From an uncultured Clostridia bacterium (GTDB lineage Bacteria; Bacillota; Clostridia; Lachnospirales; Anaerotignaceae), in contig CALWRF010000040.1 in assembly GCA_944383885.1 (NCBI GenBank), positions 124,001-188,000 on the forward strand: a stretch of 64,000 bases of DNA, read 5' to 3'. The notes below the pieces were generated by a model, which saw nothing but the letters and a program-made list of their open reading frames with translations, was not told where the DNA came from and searched no databases. A program made the translations under genes and the position numbers. Shown piece after piece: positions 46,035 to 54,441 of the stretch; position 1 is the stretch's first letter, and each line of letters starts with the position of its first letter.

Positions 46035-46991
46035 TTATAATATATAGCCCATGCTCCTGAATATAAATATCCAGAAAGTGAGTGTAATTGTTGAAAGCAG
46101 TGTAGTAGATACAACTGTACTTGAAGTAAGTGTGCCGTCGTGCCCCATATTTTTAGCCATTACATAGCAAGTAGGCGTTGCGCACGAGCCAAGCATTATC
46201 ATAAGCGCAATAAGCTTTTGGTCTGTAAATCCTATTTTTACGGCAACAGGCAGGAATACAGCCGGAAGCGCAATAAGCTTTAAAGCCGAGGCGACAGCTG
46301 TAAGACCTATTTTAGAGCGCATTTTTGAAAATTCAAAGCTGGCGCCTATAGTTAAAAGGGCAAGCGGCGTAGTAAGCGACGCTATACTTGTAAACGTCTT
46401 TTGCACCATTACCGGCAGATGCAGCTTTAAAGCCGAAGCCAGAAGACCTAACGCTATTCCATCTATAATAGGGTTTTTAATAATATTTATAACGGCTTTT
46501 TCAATTCTTCTGCCTGCCTCTGAAGACGAAACCTTTTCCGGTGACTCTAATGTAAGCACAAGAACAGCAAATACGTTAAAAAGCGGCACGCTGCCTATCA
46601 TCATAAGGGGCACCATACCGGCATCGCCGTATATATTTATAATATAAGCCTCCCCAAGTATAGCGGCGCTTGAGCGGTAGGAAACCTGAACAAACTCGCC
46701 TATGACACTTTTATCTTTTATAAATATTTTTGCGAGTACCCAAATAACAGCAAAAGATATAGTTGTAGCCGCGGCGCAGAATAAAACGTATTGCACATCA
46801 AAATCTGAATGCAGGTCTATGCTCCACATATCCATAAAAAGCATAACCGGAAGCGTAACCTTAAAAACAAGGTTATCGCTTATTTTAAGAAAATTCTCTG
46901 TAAAAAAGCCTTTCCTGTTAAGTATATAGCCCAGGACCATTACAAGAAAAACAGGTATTGTTGAGTTAAGGCTGAATATTAAACTGTCCAT
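46035..46991 (-). CDS. AEC-family transporter
   Basis: 318-residue carrier of the auxin-efflux/AEC family with ten expected helices in two halves. TIPVFLVMVLGYILNRKGFF at the N-terminus and LIALMIMLGSCATPTCYVMAKNMG near the end are diagnostic. Bacterial members move malate, malonate or similar organic acids. The ATG at 46991, six bases after GAGGTGG, is preferred over a TTG at 47006. Monocistronic. Confidence 0.9.
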   Translation of the reverse strand: MDSLIFSLNSTIPVFLVMVLGYILNRKGFFTENFLKISDNLVFKVTLPVMLFMDMWSIDLHSDFDVQYVLFCAAATTISFAVIWVLAKIFIKDKSVIGEFVQVSYRSSAAILGEAYIINIYGDAGMVPLMMIGSVPLFNVFAVLVLTLESPEKVSSSEAGRRIEKAVINIIKNPIIDGIALGLLASALKLHLPVMVQKTFTSIASLTTPLALLTIGASFEFSKMRSKIGLTAVASALKLIALPAVFLPVAVKIGFTDQKLIALMIMLGSCATPTCYVMAKNMGHDGTLTSSTVVSTTLLSTITLTFWIFIFRSMGYIL

Positions 46992-47049
46992 ATAATGCCA
47001 CCTCAAAATCAGAAATATTTGTTTTTAAACTGTATTTTTACAGTTTTTT

Positions 47050-47125
47050 GTAATATTTTGTAACGTTTCATAACGTTTTTATAACGCTTTTGCAATTTTT
47101 GAAGTTTTTTGCAGTTTTTTACTGC
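47050..47125. repeat. Phased T-tract repeat upstream of the AEC gene
   Basis: Units such as GTAATATTTT, GTAACGTTTC, ATAACGTTTTT and ATAACGCTTTT, then CAATTTTTG and AGTTTTTTG, recur with a 10-11 base period for about seven turns. Confidence 0.65.
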
Positions 47126-47153
47126 ATTAATGCCGTACTTTTTGTTTTATTAC

Positions 47154-47205
47154 GCAAAAAAGCGGGCTTAAAAGCTTAATAAGCCATAAAACCCACTTTT
47201 TACCG
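47154..47205 (-). terminator. Terminator of the second MATE gene
   Basis: An imperfect hairpin built on GGCTTA/TAAGCC with outer AAAAAG/CTTTTT pairing ends in TTTTTT on the minus strand, 54 bases past the stop. Confidence 0.55.
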
Positions 47206-47258
47206 CATTAAGTACAAAACAGCGGCTTATTTATTTTTTAAAATATACAACATTTGCA

Positions 47259-48626
47259 TCAGTTTTTCAATACTTCAATGTCGTCTTTCGGTATCTGGCT
47301 GAAAAATTTTTTTAAAAAGAACAGGCAAAATACCGCCGCCAATATATCGCTGACAGGCTGGGATACCTGAACGCCAAAAAGACCCCAAATAGCCGGCAGT
47401 ACAATTACCGCCGGTATGAAAAACAATCCCTGGCGTGAAATTGATGTAAGCGTTGCCTCCAAAGGCAGACCTACCGACTGCAAAAGCATGTTGCTTATAA
47501 TTGAAAGAGGCTGTATAAACATTGTAGCACACTGAAGTTTTAGGGCAAGAGTGCCTATTTTTATAACCTCAGGGTCTGACTTTCTAAAAAGCACTATTAT
47601 TTCATCTGAAAAAACAAAACATGCTACAGAAAGTATAAAAAGCATTATCATTCCTGTAAAAAGCGTAAACTTGAAGGCTTTCCTTACCCTGCCGTACATT
47701 TTTGCGCCGTATGCAAACCCGGCTACAGGCTGAAAGCCCTGACCGAATCCCAAAAGCACAGCCGTCATTATAAAAGATGTCCTGCCCACTATTGACATAG
47801 CCGAAACCGCAGCGTCGCCATAAGCCATAGCGCCTAAATTAAGCATTATATTGGCTACACTGGCAAGACCCTGGCGAAAAAACGACGGAATGCCCATTTT
47901 AACAATGTCAGCATAAACCGATAAATTTAACACAGTGTCTTTTAAATTTAAAGACACCATGTTGCCTTCTTTTTTTATGCAGAAAACCAGAAGTATAAGA
48001 AAACTTATAAACTGGCTTATAAGTGTTGCTATTGCCGCACCGCCTATACCCAAATCAAACACAAATATAAATATAGGGTCAAGTATTATGTTAAGCACTC
48101 CGCCGAATGAAAGACCGACCATTGAGAAAAAAGCCCTTCCCTGAGAACGCATAATATTGTTTAAAACAAAAGATGTGCATATAAAAGGCGTGCCTATGAA
48201 TATATACATTGAATAGCTTTGGGCATAAGGCAGTATTGTAGGCGTTGCCCCTAAAAGAGAAACTATCTCCTTATTAAAAACCATGCCCAAAACAGCTATT
48301 ATAACGCCTAAAATAAAAGTAATTACAAATGCCGAGGAAGCTATTTCAGAAGCCGTTTTTGTATCTTTCTGACCTAAAAGCCTTGAAATATTGCTTCCGG
48401 CACCCATGCCAAAAAGAAATCCCAAAGCCTGCATAATGCTCATTACCGAAAACACAACCCCTACAGCGCCTGACGCGCTTGTGTTAATCTGGGAAACAAA
48501 AAATGTATCAGCAGTATTGTAAATAGACGAAACAAGCATACTTACAATCATTGGCAGAGCAAGGGCTGGTATAAGGCGCTCAACAGGCCGTGATGTCATT
48601 TTTACAAACTGGCTATCTTTGTCCAT
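47259..48626 (-). CDS. MATE-family efflux transporter
   Basis: 455-residue 12-helix exporter. ALALPMIVSMLVSSIYNTADTFFVS at the N-terminus and VVFSVMSIMQALGFLFGMGAGSNISRLLGQ place it with the NorM/MepA-like MATE branch, different from the copy at 14.2 kb. The ATG at 48626 follows GGGGTGAG with usual spacing; a GTG at 48632 is too close. It follows queC by 23 bases and may be read from the que transcript. Confidence 0.93.
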   Translation of the reverse strand: MDKDSQFVKMTSRPVERLIPALALPMIVSMLVSSIYNTADTFFVSQINTSASGAVGVVFSVMSIMQALGFLFGMGAGSNISRLLGQKDTKTASEIASSAFVITFILGVIIAVLGMVFNKEIVSLLGATPTILPYAQSYSMYIFIGTPFICTSFVLNNIMRSQGRAFFSMVGLSFGGVLNIILDPIFIFVFDLGIGGAAIATLISQFISFLILLVFCIKKEGNMVSLNLKDTVLNLSVYADIVKMGIPSFFRQGLASVANIMLNLGAMAYGDAAVSAMSIVGRTSFIMTAVLLGFGQGFQPVAGFAYGAKMYGRVRKAFKFTLFTGMIMLFILSVACFVFSDEIIVLFRKSDPEVIKIGTLALKLQCATMFIQPLSIISNMLLQSVGLPLEATLTSISRQGLFFIPAVIVLPAIWGLFGVQVSQPVSDILAAVFCLFFLKKFFSQIPKDDIEVLKN

Positions 48627-48649
48627 AAACACTCACCCCTTTATATACT

Positions 48650-49333
48650 TTAATTTAACGCCGGGTCTTTTACTTTGTTCTTTTCAAACGCTTTTGCGCG
48701 GTCTATGCATGTGCCGCATTTTCCGCATGGTTTATCACCGCCTTCGTAGCAGCTCCATGTCAGTTCATAAGGCACTTTAAGCCTGAGACCTTCTTTTACT
48801 ATATCGGCTTTTGTTAAGTTAACAAAAGGCGCTTTAATTTTAATCTGTTTTCCGCTTCCTATATACACAGCTTTGCCCATAGCGTTATTAAACTCGTCTG
48901 AGCAGTCTGGATATGCGTTTCCAGCCGCATCGTCGCTGTGCGCGCCGTAATATATTACACTACAGCCTTTTGAAAGCGCCACACTTGCCGCTGTTGATAT
49001 AAAAAGACCGTTTCTGAACGGCACATAAGTGCTTACAGGCTTTCCGTCAGTTTCTTTTAACTGCTCATCATAGCTTTTTTCAGGTATTTCATTTTCTGAA
49101 CCTTCAAGAAGGGAGCAGTCGCTGTATTTAAAAATCTGTGTTAAATCAACAGTCAGCCTTTCAACTTTATAGTATTCGGCTACATTCTTTGCCGCTTCAA
49201 TTTCTTTTTTATGTTTCTGACCGTAAAACACTGAAAGGGCAACTACATTTTCGGCGCCGTATTTTTCAACAGCCATGGCAAGGCATGTACTGCTGTCAAG
49301 TCCGCCGCTGAACAAAACAAGTGCTTTTTCCAT
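48650..49333 (-). CDS. queC: 7-cyano-7-deazaguanine synthase QueC
   Basis: 227-residue ATP-dependent enzyme converting 7-carboxy-7-deazaguanine to preQ0. The PP-loop SGGLDSS is at residues 9-15, and four zinc cysteines are in the C-terminal CYEGGDKPCGKCGTC. The start at 49333 puts the PP-loop at its normal distance from the N-terminus; AAAGGAG lies 11 bases upstream. Last of queD-queE-folE-queC. Confidence 0.97.
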   Translation of the reverse strand: MEKALVLFSGGLDSSTCLAMAVEKYGAENVVALSVFYGQKHKKEIEAAKNVAEYYKVERLTVDLTQIFKYSDCSLLEGSENEIPEKSYDEQLKETDGKPVSTYVPFRNGLFISTAASVALSKGCSVIYYGAHSDDAAGNAYPDCSDEFNNAMGKAVYIGSGKQIKIKAPFVNLTKADIVKEGLRLKVPYELTWSCYEGGDKPCGKCGTCIDRAKAFEKNKVKDPALN

Positions 49334-49356
49334 AAGGTCTATGTCTCCTTTCTCAC

Positions 49357-49396
49357 AACTTTTTTCCAACCTTTTTTCTAACCTTTTAACTTTTTT
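49357..49396. repeat. Phased AAC-T-tract repeat between folE and queC
   Basis: AAC followed by T-tracts begins at 49357, 49368, 49380 and 49388 (spacings 11, 12, 8). Confidence 0.55.
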
Positions 49397-49448
49397 ATAT
49401 TATTTTACCAGATTTTACTGAAAATTCTAACAGTATATAATTCCGTAT

Positions 49449-50027
49449 TTACTTTCTTAACCTCATTTGAAGAGATATATCATCGGCAAAACGGCCTCTT
49501 AAAGCGCTTGTATATGTTTTAGCAGATGTCTTTTTAATTCCTCTCGCAGTCATGCAGCTGTGGCAGCCTTCTATAAGCACAGCCACATCCTGAGAGCCTG
49601 TTATAATTTCTATTATCTCGGCTATATCAGTTCCAATTCTTTCCTGAAGCTGAAGACGTTTTGACACCATATCGGCAATACGGGCTATTTTGCTTAAACC
49701 TATAACTTTGCCTCTTGGCATATAAGCTACTGTTACTTTCATATCATACATAAGCGCCATGTGGTGCTCACAGTAGCTGAATATGTCTATATCCCTTACT
49801 ATTACCATGTCGCTGCTTTCCTGAGAAAATGTCAGGTCGTCCTCAAAAGTTTTATCAAACATATCGGCTATTTCAGCATTTGTATAGTTCATGCCTTCAA
49901 ATACCTCAGCATACATTTCAGCCACTCTTTTAGGCGTATCAATAAGCCCCTCCCTGTTTGGGTCATCGCCTAAAGCCTCTATAATGCCTCTTATGTGTTC
50001 TTTTATTTTTTCTTTGTCTATTGCCAT
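49449..50027 (-). CDS. folE: GTP cyclohydrolase I
   Basis: 192-residue zinc enzyme turning GTP into 7,8-dihydroneopterin triphosphate, the shared entry to folate and queuosine. Zinc and catalytic signatures are [11 protein letters not shown] and [25 protein letters not shown] is also typical. Its place between queE and queC shows it serves preQ0 synthesis here. AAAGGTGG precedes the ATG. Confidence 0.97.
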   Translation of the reverse strand: MAIDKEKIKEHIRGIIEALGDDPNREGLIDTPKRVAEMYAEVFEGMNYTNAEIADMFDKTFEDDLTFSQESSDMVIVRDIDIFSYCEHHMALMYDMKVTVAYMPRGKVIGLSKIARIADMVSKRLQLQERIGTDIAEIIEIITGSQDVAVLIEGCHSCMTARGIKKTSAKTYTSALRGRFADDISLQMRLRK

Positions 50028-50040
50028 TATACCACCTTTT

Positions 50041-50709
50041 TTAAACTCCCCTTTTATCCGGGTCCCAAATTATTTTGTGCATCTGAAGCTGTAAATTAAC
50101 ATTATTAAGCTTGTTTTCCTTCATAAAGTCCACTATTTCTTCCGGGTTTATGCTGCCGAAAACAGGACTTATATAAACACGGCATTTTTCAGTTAAGCCG
50201 TATTTTTTAATTATATAAAGCGCCCTTTGCAAATCTTCTTTATTTGAGGACACAAACTTTACCACATCATTTTTACCCAGAACATCAAAGTTTGAAACGA
50301 GCATTTTATCTTCCATGCCGCTGGATTTAAGCTTATAATCCATAGTAAAGTACGGTCTGTTCGGTATATCGCAAAACGGTTTTAAATCTATGCTGCCGTT
50401 TGTTTCTATCTCGCAGCTTAAAAATCCGTCAGAAGCTGTTTTTTCAAGAAGTTCTTTTATTCCTTCCCTTAAAAGCGGCTCCCCGCCGGTTAAAGTAATG
50501 TTTTTAACGCCTGTTTTTTTTATTCTGCTGTAAATTTCATCTGCTGACATTAAAGTATATGGCGTGTTTTTTTCATTTGCCCACTTTGTGTCGCAGTATG
50601 AGCAGTTTAAATTACATCCTGCAAAACGCACAAAAACAGCTAACTGACCGGCTCTTGCGCCTTCTCCGTTTATGCTTTCAAATATCTCTGCAACTTTAAA
50701 AAAACTCAT
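50041..50709 (-). CDS. queE: 7-carboxy-7-deazaguanine synthase QueE
   Basis: 222-residue radical-SAM enzyme contracting 6-carboxytetrahydropterin to 7-carboxy-7-deazaguanine. The cluster motif is CNLNCSYC (Cys32, Cys36, Cys39), with LTGGEPLL binding SAM and [11 protein letters not shown] at the N-terminus. It starts 14 bases after queD and is followed 13 bases later by folE. Confidence 0.97.
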   Translation of the reverse strand: MSFFKVAEIFESINGEGARAGQLAVFVRFAGCNLNCSYCDTKWANEKNTPYTLMSADEIYSRIKKTGVKNITLTGGEPLLREGIKELLEKTASDGFLSCEIETNGSIDLKPFCDIPNRPYFTMDYKLKSSGMEDKMLVSNFDVLGKNDVVKFVSSNKEDLQRALYIIKKYGLTEKCRVYISPVFGSINPEEIVDFMKENKLNNVNLQLQMHKIIWDPDKRGV

Positions 50710-50723
50710 TAAAGCACCTTCTT

Positions 50724-51143
50724 TTAATCGGAATACGACGCCATATTATCCGGCGTTTCATACACAGCCGCCAATTTTACCTTATATCCTTTTGCCGACA
50801 TTTTATCAAATATATATTTAGCCATGTTTTCTGCCGTAGGTCTGAAATCAAGCTCTATAACCCTGAAATTCTCGTCTGAAAGCGCGCTAAGGGTGTTTTG
50901 CTTTAATGAGCCGTGCTCTATAATAAGGCTGTGGTCCAGATAATCTGCTATTTCTTTTAAATCGCGTTTTAAATCGCCGAAATCCACAACCATCCCCCTG
51001 AAAGAGCCTTCATTTTGTATTGTCTGAGAATATATTTCCACCTCAACTGTCCATCTGTGACCATGGATATTGGCGCATTTGCCATTATAATCTTTAAGGA
51101 AATGCGCTGAATCGAAACTTTGTTTTGTTTTAATTGTATACAT
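50724..51143 (-). CDS. queD: 6-carboxy-5,6,7,8-tetrahydropterin synthase QueD
   Basis: 139-residue zinc enzyme of the PTPS family. Zinc ligands are His14, His27 and His29 (SAHFL and NIHGHRW), and catalytic Cys23 is in GKCANIHGH. The ATG at 51143 follows AAAGGAG; a longer frame to 51164 would run into the upstream terminator. First gene of the que operon, behind a structured leader that ends in a terminator 19 bases before the start. Confidence 0.96.
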   Translation of the reverse strand: MYTIKTKQSFDSAHFLKDYNGKCANIHGHRWTVEVEIYSQTIQNEGSFRGMVVDFGDLKRDLKEIADYLDHSLIIEHGSLKQNTLSALSDENFRVIELDFRPTAENMAKYIFDKMSAKGYKVKLAAVYETPDNMASYSD

Positions 51144-51161
51144 TTGAACTCCTTTCCGTAA

Positions 51162-51276
51162 CAAAAAAGCTCCGAAAATAATTCGGAGCGGAATAGAAAT
51201 CGTTTTGTATTCAGCCCTGGTTTTATTTATAGACAGGATGGTACAAACGAACTGTCTTATTTAATTAATTTAGTTA
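51162..51276 (-). promoter_or_regulatory. Structured attenuator leader of the que operon (candidate preQ1-type riboswitch)
   Basis: On the minus strand: a hairpin AGACAG/CTGTCT (51231-51236 with 51252-51257) with a 15-base loop beginning TTCG, an A-rich tail ATAAATAAAA, then a GC-rich terminator GCTCCGAA/TTCGGAGC (51169-51176 with 51182-51189) and TTTTTT. The loop (51242-51250) can pair with tail bases 51200-51209, giving a pseudoknot. The hairpin-plus-A-rich-tail design recalls preQ1-I, but the invariant ligand-binding C is not evident. Confidence 0.7.
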
Positions 51277-51282
51277 AAGACA

Positions 51283-51311
51283 AGTATAACCCTTAAAAGG
51301 CACAGCGTCAA
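51283..51311 (-). promoter_or_regulatory. Promoter of the que operon
   Basis: Minus-strand TTGACG (51306-51311), 17-base spacer, TATACT (51283-51288), placing the transcript start just before the leader hairpin and just after the end of the GH3 gene. Confidence 0.7.
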
Positions 51312-51313
51312 GC

Positions 51314-52984
51314 TCAGAGTTGAACAAAACTGCATCCATGTGCCATGTGTTTTATAAAAAACTCGGCTTTTTCATCGCTGTCGGCTACCCTAACAGGCTT
51401 TAGCTGGTTAACAGAAACACCTTTTTTGCTCATCATTTCAGCATAATCGCTGTAAGTGCCTTTTTGAAGCGGAACAAGCACAAGACTTTGAAGCTTGCCT
51501 GCGCGTATTTTTTCTGCATAAGACAAGTTAAGCCTGCGGAGGTTTTTTTCCATTATAAAAGAATATTTTTCGGTATTCTCAGGTGATATTTCATTTTCAA
51601 ACTCGGCAAAAACAACATACCTTCCCGGAGATGAGTTTTTGTCGGCATAAACCGTATATTCCTTGATTTTTTTACCTGTTTCCTTATCAAAGTTAATAAC
51701 TGCGTCTTTCATTGTGCTGTCATTTGTTTTTTCACCGGCAATGTTAAGCACCTGATTAAGCCTGTAAACGAAGCGTATTTTAGGCAGTTTGTTATAAAAA
51801 CCCGTTACTTCCACAATATCCATCATCCTGTAGCGGTAAAAGCCGGATAAATTTGTTATTATAAGCTCATAACGCCTGCCGCAAGATACTTTATTAAGTG
51901 CAGTAATTTCTCCTGTTTTAATATCCTTAAACTCATAAAAAGCACTAAAAGGAATAAGCAGCATTTCATCGCTTTCAGACCGAAGCGGACAGGCAAATAT
52001 ACCCTCCGACGCTGAAAAAACGCTGTAGTGCACTTTTATGCCGCCTAAAAAAAATCTCATCCTTTCGGTATAAATTTTAAAGCTTTCACTGCCTATACCG
52101 AACACAAAAGCAGCATTAGGCCAAATTCGTTTTATAATGCCTTCAAATCCTTTTAAGCATTCTTTTTCTATCTCTTTTGCCCTTTGAGGCATTTTTTCAA
52201 GTTTCAGCTCATTTCTTACGCTTTCAGGCACATTAATTTTTTCATTAATTGTGCCGTTTTTTATATCCTCAGCAAGAATTCGCCAGTTGTTTTCAAAATA
52301 CCTCATTAAATCGTATGCGGCTGTCATAAATGTACATGTTATATAAGATAAATCCCTTTCCATAAGGGCAAACCTCAAGTGCATATACAAAAAGTCCATG
52401 CTGCACTTTGGGTAAGTAACACAAAGGGGCGTAGTATAAACATATTTTTCGTACGCTTTATTTCTCTCGCGCACTTTGCCTGAAACAGCGCCGTAAGTAA
52501 AACCATTTACATCTGTTGTAAAACGTATTTCAGTTAAAGAAACGCCCCTGCCCTTAACCCAGTTTTCTTTTAGTTCACTGTCCATTACGGCAAAACATGC
52601 GCCATGGGTGTAAAGGGCAAACAAATCCGCCGCCTCACCGCACATAGGCACTTTTTTAGGCTTTCCGCTGCTGCCTGAGCTTAAAGCAAAATGCTCTATG
52701 TCCCGTGATGTAATTACATCTTTTTCGCCGTTTTCGATACGGTTTATATATTCCTCATAATCGCCGTATGTGCTTAAAGGCACTCTTTTTTGATATTCCT
52801 CAACAGTTTTTATTATGTCAAAACCGTATTTCTTCCCGAACTCTGTATTTTTATTTTCTTCCAAAAGCTTAAAAAGCAGTTTTTCATTTACACTGTAACC
52901 TTCTTTAGAAGCGTTTAAAATCGCCTCTAAGCCTTTCCTTCCTTTTTCTATTGTTTTGTTTAAAATTTTATCTGTCTCAGCCAA
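51314..52984 (-). CDS. GH3-family acyl-adenylating enzyme
   Basis: 556-residue member of the GH3 family (ANL adenylating fold), best known from plant auxin/jasmonate amido synthetases and present in some bacteria. ATP motif I is SSGSSGKPKKVP (residues about 102-113). The motif-III region reads YRYRMMDIVEVTGFYN, where the usual Gly-Asp is Met-Asp. NQVLNIAGEKTN and the C-terminal KLQSLVLVPLQKGTYSDY complete the fold. The expected reaction is carboxylate adenylation, then transfer to an amine. The TTG at 52984 follows AAAGGAG at nine bases. It diverges from an ATP-grasp ligase gene. Confidence 0.88.
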   Translation of the reverse strand: MAETDKILNKTIEKGRKGLEAILNASKEGYSVNEKLLFKLLEENKNTEFGKKYGFDIIKTVEEYQKRVPLSTYGDYEEYINRIENGEKDVITSRDIEHFALSSGSSGKPKKVPMCGEAADLFALYTHGACFAVMDSELKENWVKGRGVSLTEIRFTTDVNGFTYGAVSGKVRERNKAYEKYVYTTPLCVTYPKCSMDFLYMHLRFALMERDLSYITCTFMTAAYDLMRYFENNWRILAEDIKNGTINEKINVPESVRNELKLEKMPQRAKEIEKECLKGFEGIIKRIWPNAAFVFGIGSESFKIYTERMRFFLGGIKVHYSVFSASEGIFACPLRSESDEMLLIPFSAFYEFKDIKTGEITALNKVSCGRRYELIITNLSGFYRYRMMDIVEVTGFYNKLPKIRFVYRLNQVLNIAGEKTNDSTMKDAVINFDKETGKKIKEYTVYADKNSSPGRYVVFAEFENEISPENTEKYSFIMEKNLRRLNLSYAEKIRAGKLQSLVLVPLQKGTYSDYAEMMSKKGVSVNQLKPVRVADSDEKAEFFIKHMAHGCSFVQL

Positions 52985-53007
52985 TAAAAGCAACTCCTTT
53001 TGCGATT

Positions 53008-53060
53008 ATAATACAGTAGTACAGCGGGCTTTTCAATGATAAATACATATTGTATACAAT
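53008..53060. promoter_or_regulatory. GH3 promoter and ATTGTATACAAT palindrome
   Basis: Minus-strand TTGAAA (53031-53036), 17 bases, TATTAT (53008-53013) serves the GH3 gene. The perfect 12-base palindrome ATTGTATACAAT (53049-53060) lies upstream of it and between the two divergent genes, a likely regulator site; it resembles operators of FCD-type GntR proteins. Confidence 0.65.
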
Positions 53061-53117
53061 TTAGAACTTTACTGTTAACTGCATAATGGTAAAATCATAT
53101 ATAAATGGAGGTTAAAT

Positions 53118-54029
53118 ATGGAAATTTATTTGCTTTTAGGTGAAAAAAGCGCCGCCCTTAAGGACATAGACATTTTTTGCCGCGGTTTTGAAAAAAGCGG
53201 CATTAAACTTAAAAAAATAATGACTGATACAATAAATATTTCATACCCGTTTAACGGGCAAATAACTGTAGACGGACAAAAACGCCCTTTGCCTGACGCC
53301 GTTATATCGGCTTATTTCGGCAATATAAACGATTATAATTTATACATTACAAGATACTTTGAAAGCATGGGCGTTTTGTGCATAAACACTGCCGGCTGCA
53401 TAATTGACTGCCGCGACAAATTAAAAACAATACTTAAAATTTGCCAAAATATGCCTGATATTAAAATACCGGACACACTGCTTTTAAGCCCAAATACAAA
53501 ATATGGTTTTATAGCCGAAAAAATGTCTTTTCCATGTGTTATAAAAATACTTAACGGCAGCAAAGGCACAGGCGTGGAACTTTGCCGCAGTGCAGAGGAA
53601 GCTGTAAAAAAAGCAAATGAGTTTAAAGAAAAATACAACGACAGCGTTATTCTCCAAAAATACATAAGTTCCTCTAAAGGGCGCGACCTGCGTTTTATAA
53701 TCTGCGGCGGAAAATACGTTGTTTCTTTCATGCGCCGCAACAGCAAAAGCTTCTTATCCAATGTGGCAGAAGGCGGAGAAATAATTCCTTACGCGCCGAA
53801 ATACGATGAAATAAAAGCTGCCGAGGGCATAGCGTCGCTCCTTAACATTAATTTAGGAAGCGTAGACTTTTTAACAGGCAGCAATAATGAGCTTATATTT
53901 TGTGAAGCAAACGCCATGCCCGGGCTTAACTATACAGAAGCATTCATAAAAGCCGGCTTTGGCAATCCGCTTAATGCAATAGCCGAGAATATTAAAAACC
54001 AGATAAACAGAACTAAAAAAATAAAATAA
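53118..54029 (+). CDS. RimK-like ATP-grasp ligase
   Basis: 303-residue ATP-grasp protein of the RimK type. The ATP-binding loop is KILNGSKGTGVELC (about 143-156), then QKYISSSKGRDLRFI and the metal site FCEANAMPGL (Glu263, Asn265). The N-terminal domain (1-115) is the preATP-grasp domain. Such enzymes ligate an amino acid to a carboxylate via an acyl phosphate, as in glutamylation of S6, F420 or lysine carriers. The target here is unknown. It diverges from the GH3 gene, so the two may build or trim the same amide. TGGAGG precedes the start. Confidence 0.88.
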   Translation: MEIYLLLGEKSAALKDIDIFCRGFEKSGIKLKKIMTDTINISYPFNGQITVDGQKRPLPDAVISAYFGNINDYNLYITRYFESMGVLCINTAGCIIDCRDKLKTILKICQNMPDIKIPDTLLLSPNTKYGFIAEKMSFPCVIKILNGSKGTGVELCRSAEEAVKKANEFKEKYNDSVILQKYISSSKGRDLRFIICGGKYVVSFMRRNSKSFLSNVAEGGEIIPYAPKYDEIKAAEGIASLLNINLGSVDFLTGSNNELIFCEANAMPGLNYTEAFIKAGFGNPLNAIAENIKNQINRTKKIK

Positions 54030-54043
54030 TGCAAAATACTAAA

Positions 54044-54081
54044 TAAAAAAACCGGGTTTAAAGCAAACCGCCTTAAACCCG
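54044..54081 (-). terminator. Terminator of the 66-residue membrane protein gene
   Basis: CGGGTTTAA pairs with TTAAACCCG (54053-54061 with 54073-54081); TTTTTTT follows on the minus strand. It may also act for the converging ligase gene. Confidence 0.75.
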
Positions 54082-54101
54082 ATAATTCTTAAAATTTTAA
54101 A

Positions 54102-54302
54102 TTATAAACCGCCGTTAAGAAGTATGTTGTTGTATACAACCTGTATTCCGTAAACTATACAGAAAATCATTATTGCCCACCAAATAGCTGTTTTAGGCTC
54201 TTTCTCATTTTTGTTAACTTTATACTGATTGTATTTTTCACGGTTTTCTTCACGCATTCTGTCGTTATATAAATTCATTCTTTTAAATTCTTTATCATCC
54301 AT
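54102..54302 (-). CDS. Small single-span membrane protein
   Basis: 66 residues: a highly charged N-terminal part (MDDKEFKRMNLYNDRMREEN...) and one C-terminal helix (AIWWAIMIFCIVYGIQVVY). The cytoplasmic charged region and C-terminal anchor suggest a tail-anchored topology. GGAGGGG seven bases before the ATG fixes the start; the frame is open further upstream without a site. No family recognised. Monocistronic, with its own terminator. Confidence 0.7.
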   Translation of the reverse strand: MDDKEFKRMNLYNDRMREENREKYNQYKVNKNEKEPKTAIWWAIMIFCIVYGIQVVYNNILLNGGL

Positions 54303-54387
54303 TAAATATCCCCTCCAGCACACACACAAAGCTTTCACTAATATTATTTTACATAACACAGTATGAAAAGTCAATTTATTTATAAAC

Positions 54388-54419
54388 TCAAATAAAGCCG
54401 TGAAACAAATCACGGCTTT
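54388..54419 (-). terminator. Terminator of the enolase-superfamily gene
   Basis: AAAGCCGTGA (54394-54403) pairs with TCACGGCTTT (54410-54419); TTTATTT follows on the minus strand. Confidence 0.8.
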
Positions 54420-54441
54420 ATAACACTATATTTATTTAGTT

